Shown here piece after piece: positions 8,593 to 18,387 of a stretch of 20,753 nucleotides of DNA. Origin of the DNA: Terramyces sp. JEL0728 (Eukaryota; Chytridiomycota; Chytridiomycetes; Rhizophydiales; Terramycetaceae); contig JADIIU010000181.1 of assembly GCA_027603945.1 (NCBI GenBank), positions 1 through 20,753 on the forward strand, in the 5' to 3' direction. The notes beneath the pieces were generated by a model. That model did no database searches and was not told the DNA's origin. It saw only the letters and a list, made by a program, of their open reading frames with translations. Every line of letters starts with the position of its first letter. The first letter of the stretch is position 1. A program made the position numbers and the translations under genes.

Positions 8593-9765
8593 GTTGAGGA
8601 CCTTCCTATTCCAGCATATTTATGTGTGATCTGCGAGTGACCTCAAAATGACTAATTTGAATTAATAAATTATCTGGAAAACACTGAAATTCTATTTAAA
8701 AAAGCGCTGAAATCAAGAGATCTATATCGGCCAGGCAAGCTATACTTGCTCAATTTTCCAGTCTCAAGTTTTCATGGAGTTGGGATCAGTTGTATGCATG
8801 ACTGGCATTTGCCGATAACATGGTGCACAGATATATGATACCACCCTGCCAATACTCCCAGAACTGATAAATGTGTAGCCAAGCGAATAATAATTATTAA
8901 TCCTTACTAATTCTGATGAAAGGTGATCCGATGTGCACATAACCGAAAAGTTACATTTCATCTCAGCAGCACCAACACAAAATGAAACGAGTTACTCGGA
9001 AACAAAAATTACCTATATCTGTAAACTCTTCCAAACTGCGAAAGAGAAAGTATTATTGGATTTAAAATCAGATTGCTAATCTAGTGGTGTGCGACAAATC
9101 TAGTTATAGATATATCAGGGTTTAGCAATATTTCAAGGTTATGGATAGTGGTTCAATGGTTGAGGTCCCCTTGTACCACGGCGTAATATCCGACCTACTG
9201 TTCTTTTGAATCCTCAGCAAAGAATCAAGGACTGCGGTTGTATTTATTACATTCTCTTTCTATAGCGATGTTTGAATAAATTCCAATCTTGTCCTTTTTT
9301 GGCGGGAAAATAAAAATGGTCACGCACTCTTTTTAACCGACAATGCAGCTTGAATGCAAGTAAACCTCGTTAAATATTGTTGAAATGGCGATAAATGTAT
9401 TCTGCCATACTGCAGCAATCCACCAGCCAGCTTCCTACACTGAATGATTTCAAATGTCGGGATAATTCTTTGTGCTACTACAACAACCCGCACTGACCCC
9501 TCAAACACTGTAACAGAGGAGATTGGAACAATCAGTGACTAATAAATAGCATTCAGAAATCGTTGGCCGGCGTTGATTCATAGACGTCATTGGCTGGCAT
9601 TTAACCAAAAACTCATCACAAATCGCTCGTATGCCGTTCGTTTGGAGCCCCGCCCAACAACCACGATGCCGAAATTAAAAAAAACAGTTACTAATAAACC
9701 AGCAGGTATTTAAAATACGTAACTATATTACATTGCAAAATTATTCTTTCTATGGTATATCCCTT
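8593..9765. other. Long region without a confident gene (1173 nt)
   Basis: No open frame here has convincing coding character. The longest are a 65-codon minus frame (8764-8961) and a 62-codon minus frame (9320-9508) that starts at GTG. The region holds an E2F-like motif at 9295-9310. Around 9563-9600 there are two CCAAT-type elements in a short direct repeat (GTTGGCCGGC and ATTGGCTGGC) and an AGACGTCA CRE-like site. A tiny ATG frame at 9666 (starting MPKLKKTVTNKPAG) is also present. Given introns of about 19 nt, a small multi-exon gene could be hidden here. Confidence 0.4.
9295..9310. promoter_or_regulatory. E2F-like motif (TTTTTTGGCGGGAAAA)
   Basis: The 16-base stretch contains the classic E2F core TTTGGCGGGAAA. 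It lies about 700 nt upstream of the hypothetical gene at 8592, with no recognised gene immediately beside it. The assignment rests on the motif alone. Confidence 0.3.
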
Positions 9766-10296
9766 TTACAATTCTAATTCTTCTTTTGGTTTGCATGCAC
9801 TGACAGATTCATGACGATGCAGCGCATCCATTCTTGTGAATGATTTTGAGCAGGTATTGCAAGTGTATGGACGCACTCCAAGGTGGATCCTTAAATGTCT
9901 CTTTAAATCGTGGTTGCGCGAGAATGTTGATGGGCAATGCTCGCAAAAGTAGGGTTTGAATGGATTCTTTTCTTTAGGGGAGGGAGGAGGGGAGAGCGGG
10001 CAAACGTCTTTTTCAATTTGAATGGCGACTGTTGGGATTAAAGGCGAGGTAGATGATTGGTCGCCTATGATTTCTTCCCTTCGTTTAAAATGCTGTTTGA
10101 TGTGTGGTTTGAATATGTTTGCGTTTAACTCCAGTTCAAACATGAAATCTTGTGGAATGACTACGAATTTCCATGCATCTACGTATTCATCTTCCATGTC
10201 AGGGATAAACCAATCGGAGGATTCGTAGCCAGAGTCGTATCGACTAGAGATGGAGGAGCAAACAGAACTTGCTGACGACATGGAATACAAGGACAT
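9766..10296 (-). CDS. Small C2H2 zinc-finger protein, probable transcription factor
   Basis: The product is 176 residues in one exon. The N-terminus is Ser-rich, starting MSLYSMSSASSVCSSISS, then acidic (DWFIPDMEDEYVD). Two fingers lie at the C-terminus. Finger 1 has C118, C121, H134 and H138 in a C-x2-C-x12-H-x3-H pattern (FCEHCPSTFSRNHDLKRHLR). It is joined by LGVRPYT to finger 2, with C146, C149, H162 and a terminal C168 in place of the last histidine (SFTRMDALHRHESVSAC). This pair, with NHDLKRH followed by MDALHRH and a final Cys, is common in fungal regulators. A nuclear DNA-binding role follows from the family; the target genes are unknown. Its upstream region of about 485 nt is shared with the Derlin-like gene. 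Confidence 0.85.
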   Translation of the reverse strand: MSLYSMSSASSVCSSISSRYDSGYESSDWFIPDMEDEYVDAWKFVVIPQDFMFELELNANIFKPHIKQHFKRREEIIGDQSSTSPLIPTVAIQIEKDVCPLSPPPSPKEKNPFKPYFCEHCPSTFSRNHDLKRHLRIHLGVRPYTCNTCSKSFTRMDALHRHESVSACKPKEELEL

Positions 10297-10781
10297 TTCG
10301 ATTGATTATTAGTGCAGAAATGCAAGTTCACATTGAATATTTATGAGGGTTCCCGAATCGCCAAATACGGAATGGGTTTCAATGAATGTCGTACAAGACA
10401 GCATTGTTACAAACTGATTGGTTGGTTTCGAGAATCCATTTTTTGTGTTCAAAGGCAAAGCTCGTTAAGACCGCAGGAACATTTCTATTGCAAATACTAT
10501 CATTCTCGTGTTGTTATTAAATTTTCATGGCGCTTGCAATGTGGAGCCATTGGGGGTGAATGACTGTAAAACTGGTGTCTTTCTCAAGTTCTTTGAATCT
10601 TTACTGACGGCGAACTGGGGCCCAAAAATATCTCTGGAAACGTTTGCTCTATAATAATTTGAGAATAGTAATTGATGAATGCCGAGGAGGGAGCCTTTAA
10701 TAGACCGCTCTCCGGCTGGTAGTCGATTAAATCACAAGCATGTATTAAAGTAGCTCGCCATCTTATTTTCATTGTTTTTTC
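10297..10781. other. Divergent intergenic region (485 nt) between the C2H2 and Derlin-like genes
   Basis: No gene is supported. An 83-codon frame at 10312-10563 has no recognisable features. The stretch presumably carries both promoters; an ATTGG (inverse CCAAT) lies near 10420 and another near 10547. Confidence 0.5.
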
Positions 10782-11663
10782 ATGTTAATCAGCCAACTGC
10801 ATTACCACCCACTAGGTCTCCCGGACTTGCTTTCAAGAGAAAGAACACTGCCAAGACTAAGAGGAGGAGCGCAAGTATCTCCCCTCTCTCCGATTATTTG
10901 GCAAGTAAAGAAACAAACAAGAAAACTAGCAAAGGAATCACCAGTTACATTTATTCAAATTGGACTTGGACTAGCAATCCACTTGTTTTCATTTGCTTCA
11001 ATTATATCACCAGCTAAACTGTTGTTTCATTCCAAACTAGTGGAAAACCCAGTAAATTCGTACAGAGTGCTGACTTCGTTCTTGGTTTTAGGAACCACAT
11101 TGTTTGATGTCGGAAAGAGAGCGGTGAGTTTATATTACACTCAGGCACCTCTCGAAGCAATGTTTGATCAACCTCTTAAACCCCCAGGCAGATATCCAGA
11201 GGACGATGATGAAAAGTTTGTTTTAGGAGCTCCAAAATGGAAATTCTTGACTATGCAATTAATGATGATGGGAATGATTGTTTCAATCGAAACATTGCTA
11301 TTTCCTACTTTTAATTTGACTAAAAAAGGCGGGGTTGTAAAGATATTCCCGTATACTCTATATCCAATATTGGAACACGCTGTTCAATGGATGTGGGCCA
11401 TGTGTACGGATGAAAGACAAACCGTGGCCATTGCTGGGGTTTTCAGACTAGAGCCAGTCCTAGTACCATTGGCAATGTGGACGCTGTCTGGATTTGATAA
11501 TGGCTTGTCTCTTATCAAAGGTTTGGCAGTAGCAGTAAGTGTCGGCCAAATATTAAAGATCAAACGATGGAATGGCGAAGATGCTGTTTCGTGGTTTGCT
11601 TACATCTCTAAATCGTGGTACAAGTGGATTAGAAAGCAAATTGATATTATGCAAGCTAAATAA
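10782..11663 (+). CDS. Derlin/Der1-like rhomboid pseudoprotease
   Basis: The single-exon frame encodes 293 residues. From residue ~52 it matches the Derlin pattern: PVTFIQIGLGLAIHLFS (membrane segment 1), ISPAKLLF, then SYRVLTSFLVLG (residues 93-104), the place of the Derlin WR motif with Tyr for Trp. This is followed by VSLYYTQAPLEAMF and by further hydrophobic segments (LTMQLMMMGMIVSIETLLF, FRLEPVLVPLAMWTLSGF, GLAVAVSVGQILKI). No rhomboid catalytic Ser/His pair was found. Derlins act in the ER membrane in ER-associated degradation, moving misfolded proteins to the Cdc48 machinery. The first ~50 residues (MLISQLHYHPLGLPDLLSRE...) are not Derlin-like; they could be a lineage extension or a sign that the true first exon is elsewhere. 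The stop overlaps AATAAA (11659-11664). Confidence 0.75.
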   Translation: MLISQLHYHPLGLPDLLSRERTLPRLRGGAQVSPLSPIIWQVKKQTRKLAKESPVTFIQIGLGLAIHLFSFASIISPAKLLFHSKLVENPVNSYRVLTSFLVLGTTLFDVGKRAVSLYYTQAPLEAMFDQPLKPPGRYPEDDDEKFVLGAPKWKFLTMQLMMMGMIVSIETLLFPTFNLTKKGGVVKIFPYTLYPILEHAVQWMWAMCTDERQTVAIAGVFRLEPVLVPLAMWTLSGFDNGLSLIKGLAVAVSVGQILKIKRWNGEDAVSWFAYISKSWYKWIRKQIDIMQAK

Positions 11664-11664
11664 A
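11659..11664 (+). terminator. AATAAA overlapping the Derlin-like stop
   Basis: The TAA stop at 11661-11663 forms the centre of the AATAAA signal. Confidence 0.5.
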
Positions 11665-11839
11665 TGTTTCATTATAATATGCATTTCTATCTGGAACAAT
11701 CATTGTTGCCGCGTACAGATCGGATCAAGAAGCGGAATGAACCACGGTAAGCTCAATTCAGTTGCATTTACAATTCATCCTCGAGTAGTTACCAGTTCCC
11801 ACGTCAAGGTACCAGTTCATTGACTGCTGTGGCTTCATC

Positions 11840-14800
11840 ATGGGAACATTCTTGTTTTTTCTTTCAATTTTGAGTGAAATGGACAAAGTGAGAAAACCCG
11901 TCCATATAACTCTGTTGAATTTTCTAACCGTTGAGTGGATTACCCCTCTTATGTTCCTCGGGGCCAGGAAGCCGCTTGACCAGGAGGATTTGTACGATTT
12001 GCCATTAGCAAATCAAGCAGACCACCTTTCAAGCTACCTAGCTCCATTCTGGAAAGATTTAAAAGCTAATATAAAACCTTCCTTGTTCAAAGTCGTCGCC
12101 AACAACTATAGTTTTCGATTTGCCATGGGTGTAGTTTTGCAATTACTGTCTGTCACCTGTATGCTCACATTTCCTACTTTTGTCGAACAGATTCTGTTGT
12201 ATTTGCAGCCAGACTACCCACGCACAGAATTGTACTTTGACAGCGGCCTAGCTATCTCATTCATCATTGCAGGATTACAACTAGGAAAAACACTATTTGA
12301 CAAAACTTCGCAACAGTTGTTCAATTCAATTCAAGTGGATATCAAAACGATCTTGATTGGTGCAGTCTATGAAAAATCACTGCGGTTGTCAAGATCCAGT
12401 TCAAATACTTTTACTCAGGGCAAAATACTGAATTTGATTAATGTGGATTCGGAAAAGGTTTCAAAAGCAGTTGCTCAGATTTGGCAAATGATCGTGTCTT
12501 CAATCGTCATCATTGTGTCTCTCATTTTGTTGGGCTTTAGGATTTCCTACACGGTCTTTGGTGGAGCTGCAATGCTAATTCTCATTGTGATGCTTCAGGC
12601 AAAAGTCGTGAAAAGAATTGGGGGCTATCAAAAGCAGTTTCTCAAGTTTGGCGACAAGAGATTGAAGGCAGTTAGAGAGATATTGTATGGGATAAAGATC
12701 ATCAAGTACCGCGCTCTTGAAAACTATTTTAGTGGTAGGGTTGAAAGTATCAGATCGGACCAGTTGCAAATACTAAAGAAATTCAATATGCTTCAAGTGT
12801 TGTTTATGGGAATGATTGAAAGCTCGGAAATTTCAATGGTAAGGAGATTTTAACATAGCCAATTACTGCTTTTTTGATTTATTCTGCTACTCATGGAGAT
12901 ATTACTCCGCAGATCATCTTCCCCGCTTTGCTATTGTTCAACAATTTGTCCAAACCAATGTTAGTTATCCCTCAGGTTTTCAATGCGTTGATGATTGCCA
13001 AAGTGTCTTGGACCAGACTGGTCGACTTTTTGGCTGCAGAAGAAGCTGATCAACTGGAAATCGAGGAACCTGGCGCAAGCTCAAGCAATGTCCATCTTGA
13101 ACTAACCAACGGATGTTATCAATGGGAAAATTTGAAACAGAACGACAATAAAAGCCCAAATGATAAACCAAAGATTGTAGGTGTTGGGGCTAAAAACAAC
13201 TCAGAATCGACCATTGCTCCTGAACTCAAGGATGGGTTCAAATTGGAGAGTTTGAACATTAAAATCAAGAAAGGATCAAAGGTGGCTATTGTCGGCCCAG
13301 TTGGAGCTGGTAAATCATCTCTTCTCAGTGCCATTATTGGGGAAATGCCAAAGCTCGCCGGTGACATCAAGATTGGTGGGAAACTCGCTTACTGTTCACA
13401 GCAGCCTTGGATCTTGACTGATACTATCGAAGGAAACATTGTATTCAACAACAAATTCAATGAAGAGCGATTCGAAGCGATTCTGGAAGCAACTGGTTTG
13501 GACAAGGATATGAAACAGTTCCCAGCTGGACAAAAGACTGGTATTGGTGAAAAGGGAGTCAATCTGTCTGGTGGTCAAAAAGCAAGAGTGTCGCTGGCAA
13601 GAGCAATGTACCAAGACACGGATATCGTCATTCTTGATGATCCAATCTCTGCTTTGGACGCGCAAGTTGGACGCAAAGTTTTCAACGATGCACTGAAGGG
13701 ATACATGAAGGACAAGACTGTCATTCTCGTCACTCATCAACTCCACTTTTTACCAGAAGTAGATCACATCATTGTGTTGGACAACGGAAAGATTGGCGAA
13801 CAAGGGGCATTCAAGGAATTGATGTCAAAAGGCGGTTCGTTGGCTGCCATGATGAAGAACTATGCCATCGACCATGAAGACGAAACCAAAGCTGAAAAAA
13901 AGAAAGAAACTAAAGTCGAAGAGAAGACTGAAGAAAAGGCGGAAATTATTGTCGCCGAAGATCAAGAAAGAGGGGTAATTAATTTTGATGTGTACTTTCA
14001 CTATTTCGAAAACGCTGGTGGATTAAAGTACATGATTGCTGTAGCAGTTACTGGTGTACTGAGTGCTGTTGCTCAAGTAATCAATAATTTGTGGTTATCC
14101 TGGTGGACAACGTAATACTTTTCTGATATTAGAAACAAGTTTAGTTTGGATCAACAAACCAATATGTGGATCTATGGCGCTTTAGGTGTTGCCCAATTCT
14201 TGACGCTGATTGTTTTAATATCTACGTTGATTATTGGATCTTATGTTGCCTGTAAAGTTTATCATAAGAAAGCCTTAACCAGTCTGTTACGTGCTCCAAT
14301 GGGTTTCTTTGACTCGCAGCCAGTTGGTAGAATCTTGAACAGAATGTCAAAGGATATTGAGAGTATGGATCAGGATATATGGATTATGATTTACTTGGTT
14401 GTACTTTCGTTCACATCCTTGACTTCTTCAATTGCATTGTTGATCTATGTAGAGTACAAATTACTGGGTAAGTTATTCTGTAATTATAGTAATCATTGTC
14501 CCCCTAGTGTTTATTTTCTTTTTCATTATAGTCTATTTCCAAAGATCCAACCGTGAATTCAAGAGATTTGAATCTACCAATAGATCTCCACTCTACTCCC
14601 ATGTTAGTGAAACAATGGCTGGTATCGCTACTGTCAAGGCGTATGGTGTTGAAAATCTATTTATTGAAAAGGAAAGGCTGCTTATCAACGAAAGCAATAT
14701 CCCTACATTCTTGCGTTTATTCGCTTCAACCTGGATTGCAATTCGTATGGAAGTGCTTACAAGTTTAATGACATTAATGTTGTGTATCTTTGGAACAGTT

Positions 14801-17800
14801 TATTCAAATGATCCTTCTTTAATTGGTCTGGCGCTGACCTATACTGTTACTTTTGCTGGGCTGTTAAGTTTACTCCTTATGGCGTCCACTCAACTTGAAA
14901 ATGCCTTCAACTCTGTTGAAAGATTATCAGTCTATTGTGAAAAATTACCCGCAGAATCAGCCGTAACTACCAAACAAGATCCAAACCCAGAATCATGGCC
15001 GTCTGTTGGGAATATTGAATTCAAGAACATTGTAATGGCTTATCCATCTCGTCCTGATTTGCCAGTGTTGAAGGACATTACTTTTGAAATCAAGGCTGGT
15101 GAAAAGATTGGTATTATCGGAAGAACTGGATCGGGAAAATCAAGTTTGATGACTGCACTGTTCAGAATTGTAGAGCTGTCTAGCGGTTCAATCACTATTG
15201 ATGGGGTTGACATTTCAAATATTGGGCTAGATACTTTGAGAAAGAGTATTCAAATCATTCCTCAAGAACCTGTTTTATTCACTGGAACCATCAGAGACAA
15301 CCTGGACGTTGAATCGCTTTACACAGATGCAGAAATCTGGAATATTTTGGGGTTGATTGGGTTGAAAGACTATGTTTCCTCTCTGACTGACAAACTGGAA
15401 AGTCCAGTGACAGAAAACGGAGAGAATCTTTCTGTTGGACAAAGACAACTGATCTGCTTGGGGAGAGCCATCTTGCTCAAACCAAGAATTTTGATCATGG
15501 ACGAAGCAACAGCCTCGGTTGACGCAGAAGCAGATAAACTGATCCAAGCATCCCTAAAGTCCCACTTTGCAAATACAACAGTGTTGTCCATTGCTCACAG
15601 ACTAAACACCATTGCAGACTTTGACAGGGTTCTTGTTTTGGAATTTGGAGAAAAGAAGGAATACGACACTCCCCACAACTTGCTTTCCTATCCAGAAAGC
15701 TTATTTTCGCAGCTTGCCGAAGCAACTGGTACCGCCAATGCAGCAGCTCTCAGACATAAAATCAAGAAAGGATCAAAGGTGGCTATTGTCGGCCCAGTTG
15801 GAGCTGGTAAATCATCTCTTCTCAGTGCCATTATTGGGGAAATGCCAAAGCTCGCCGGTGACATCAAGATTGGTGGGAAACTCGCTTACTGTTCACAGCA
15901 GCCTTGGATCTTGACTGATACTATCGAAGGAAACATTGTATTCAACAACAAATTCAATGAAGAGCGATTCGAAGCGATTCTGGAAGCAACTGGTTTGGAC
16001 AAGGATATGAAACAGTTCCCAGCTGGACAAAAGACTGGTATTGGTGAAAAGGGAGTCAATTTGTCTGGTGGTCAAAAAGCAAGAGTGTCGTTGGCAAGAG
16101 CAATGTACCAAGACACGGATATTGTCATTCTTGATGATCCAATCTCTGCTTTGGACGCGCAAGTTGGACGCAAAGTTTTCAACGATGCACTGAAAGGATA
16201 CATGAAGGACAAGACTGTCATTCTCGTCACTCATCAACTCCACTTTTTACCAGAAGTAGATCACATCATTGTGTTGGACAACGGAAAGATTGGCGAACAA
16301 GGGGCATTCAAGGAATTGATGTCAAAAGGCGGTTCGTTGGCTGCCATGATGAAGAACTATGCCATCGACCATGAAGACGAAACCAAAGCTGAAAAAAAGA
16401 AAGAAACTAAAGTGAAGGAGAAGACTGAAGAAAAGGCGGAAATTATTGTCGCTGAAGATCAAGAAAGAGGGGTAATTAATTTTGATGTGTACTTTCACTA
16501 TTTCGAAAACGCTGGTGGATTAAAGTACATGATTGCTGTAGCAGTTACTGGTGTACTGAGTGCTGTTGCTCAAGTAATCAATAATTTGTGGTTATCCTGG
16601 TGGACAACGTAATACTTTTCTGATATTAGAAACAAGTTTAGTTTGGATCAAAAAACCAATATGTGGATCTATGGCGCTTTAGGTGTTGCCCAATTCTTGA
16701 CGCTGATTGTTTTAATATCTACGTTGATTATTGGATCTTATGTTGCCTGTAAAGTTTATCATAAGAAAGCCTTAACCAGTCTGTTACGTGCTCCAATGGG
16801 TTTCTTTGACTCGCAGCCAGTTGGTAGAATTTTGAACAGAATGTCAAAGGATATCGAGAGTATGGATCAGGATATATGGATTATGATTTACTTGGTTGTA
16901 CTTTCGTTCACATCCTTGGCTTCTTCGATTGCATTGTTGATCTATGTAGAGTGGAAATTGCTGGGTAAGTTATTCTGTAATTATAGTAATCATTCTCCCC
17001 CTAGTGTTTATTTTCTTTTTCATTATAGTCTATTTCCAAAGATCCAACCGTGAATTCAAGAGATTTGAATCTACCAATAGATCTCCACTCTACTCCCATG
17101 TTAGTGAGACAATGGCTGGTATCGCTACTGTCAAGGCGTATGGTGTTGAAAATCTATTTATTGAAAAGGAGAGGCTGCTTATCAACGAAAGCAATATCCC
17201 TACATTCTTGCGTTTATTCGCTTCAACCTGGATTGCAATTCGTATGGAAGTGCTTACAAGTTTAATGACATTAATGTTGTGTATCTTTGGAACAGTTTAT
17301 TCAAATGATCCTTCGTTAATTGGTCTGGCGCTGACCTATACTGTTACTTTTGCTGGGCTGTTAAGTTTACTCCTTATGGCGTCCACTCAACTTGAAAATG
17401 CCTTCAACTCTGTTGAAAGATTATCAGTCTATTGTGAAAAATTACCCGCAGAATCAGCCGTAACTACCAAACAAGATCCAAACCCAGAATCATGGCCGTC
17501 TGTCGGGAATATCGAATTCAAGAACATTGTAATGGCTTATCCATCTCGTCCTGATTTGCCAGTGTTGAAGGATATTACTTTTGAAATCAAGGCTGGTGAA
17601 AAGATTGGTATTATCGGAAGAACTGGATCAGGAAAATCGAGTTTGATGACTGCACTGTTCAGAATTGTAGAGCTGTCTAGCGGTTCAATCACCATTGATG
17701 GGGTTGACATTTCAAATATTGGACTGGATGCTTTGAGAAAGAGTATTCAAATCATTCCTCAAGAACCTGTTTTATTCACTGGAACCATCAGAGACAACCT

Positions 17801-18287
17801 GGACGTTGAATCGCTTTACACAGATGCAGAAATCTGGAATATTTTGGCGTTGATTGGGTTGAAAGACTATGTTTCCTCTCTGACTGACAAACTGGAAAGT
17901 CCAGTGACAGAAAACGGAGAGAATCTTTCTGTTGGACAAAGACAACTGATCTGCTTGGGGAGAGCCATCTTGCTCAAACCAAGAATTTTGATCATGGACG
18001 AAGCAACAGCCTCGGTTGATGCAGAAGCAGATAAACTGATCCAAGCATCCCTAAAGTCCCACTTTGCAAATACAACAGTGTTGTCCATTGCTCACAGGCT
18101 AAACACCATTGCAGACTTTGACAGGGTTCTTGTCTTGGAATTTGGAGAAAAGAAGGAATACGACACTCCCCACAACTTGCTTTCCTATCCAGAAAGCTTA
18201 TTTTCGCAGCTTGCCGAAGCAACTGGTACCGCCAATGCTGCTGCTCTCAGACAGACTGCCTATGAAAAGCATATTTCAAATAAATAA
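11840..18287 (+). CDS. Giant ABCC (MRP-type) transporter with in-frame duplicated NBD1-TMD2-NBD2
   Basis: Exons are 11840-12838, 12859-14111, 14133-14467, 14490-16608, 16630-16964 and 16987-18287; introns are 20, 21, 22, 21 and 22 nt. The spliced frame is exact, giving 2113 residues (2100 if the ATG at 11879 is used). There is no TMD0, so the core is a short ABCC of ~1295 residues. Order: TMD1; NBD1 (Walker A GPVGAGKSS at 479, signature LSGGQKARVSLARA, Walker B ILDDP with Asp in place of the catalytic Glu); TMD2; NBD2 (Walker A GRTGSGKSS at 1073, signature LSVGQRQLICLGRA, Walker B IMDEA). Then come NBD1' (Walker A at 1297), TMD2' and NBD2' (Walker A at 1891). NBD1 is degenerate and NBD2 canonical, as is usual for ABCC. 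NBD1' lacks the strands and aromatic A-loop before Walker A (GCYQWEN in NBD1). The family exports conjugates, drugs or metal-thiol complexes across plasma or vacuolar membranes; the substrate here is unknown. Confidence 0.88.
13260..15756 (+). repeat. Tandem duplication unit, copy 1 (2497 bp)
   Basis: The unit runs from just before the NBD1 Walker A to the last codons after NBD2 (ending CAGACA). It includes a 21-nt intron (14112-14132) and a 22-nt intron (14468-14489). Confidence 0.92.
15757..18253 (+). repeat. Tandem duplication unit, copy 2 (2497 bp)
   Basis: This aligns to copy 1 at a constant offset of 2497 with no indels. By eye there are about 35 substitutions (~1.4%). Seven residue changes result: E to K in the linker, Q to K (DQQTN/DQKTN), two T to A, Y to W (VEYKLL/VEWKLL), V to L and G to A. 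Its introns are at 16609-16629 and 16965-16986. After 18253 the sequence continues into the original gene end (TAYEKHISNK). Confidence 0.92.
18279..18284 (+). terminator. AATAAA directly before the ABCC stop
   Basis: The last two sense codons (AAT AAA) form the signal, followed at once by the TAA stop at 18285-18287. Confidence 0.45.
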
Positions 18288-18375
18288 GATATTGAATATT
18301 TCCGACTGTATTTCATTGATCGCACCTACAGATTATTTAGTTGTACACAATTGTCATATGCTAATTCAAACAAAT

Positions 18376-18381
18376 TTTATT
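18376..18381 (-). terminator. AATAAA poly(A) signal of the lipase gene
   Basis: TTTATT on the plus strand lies 7 nt past the lipase stop codon. Confidence 0.5.
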
Positions 18382-18387
18382 TAAACA

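Noticed and set aside
8764..8961. 65-codon minus-strand frame starting MKCNFSVMCTSDHL
   Set aside because: No recognisable motif, atypical composition and no poly(A) or intron support. Chance open frame is likelier.
9140..9220. Possible tRNA: TGGTTCAATGG resembles an A box
   Set aside because: No matching B box (GTTCGANTC) follows at the right distance, and I could not form a cloverleaf with an acceptor stem on either strand.
9320..9508. 62-codon minus-strand frame
   Set aside because: It begins at GTG with no ATG, and no splice pattern gave a convincing upstream exon.
9666..9780. Small plus-strand frame MPKLKKTVTNKPAG, extendable by removing a 19-nt GT-AG segment
   Set aside because: The product would be under 30 residues with no homology, and it runs into the antisense of the zinc-finger gene.
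10312..10563. 83-codon plus-strand frame in the divergent promoter region
   Set aside because: No domain, signal or composition that suggests a protein; the position fits a shared promoter better.
13396..13746. 116-codon antisense frames over NBD1 (and its copy at 15893-16243)
   Set aside because: They mirror the strongly conserved NBD1 coding strand and carry no independent features.
12839..16629. The ABCC region read as a pseudogene broken by stops (for example TAA at 14113 and 16610) and frameshifts
   Set aside because: Each break coincides with a GT-AG segment of 20-22 nt whose removal restores the family sequence, and both duplicate copies preserve the same introns unchanged. Substitutions are mostly synonymous, unlike a decaying gene.
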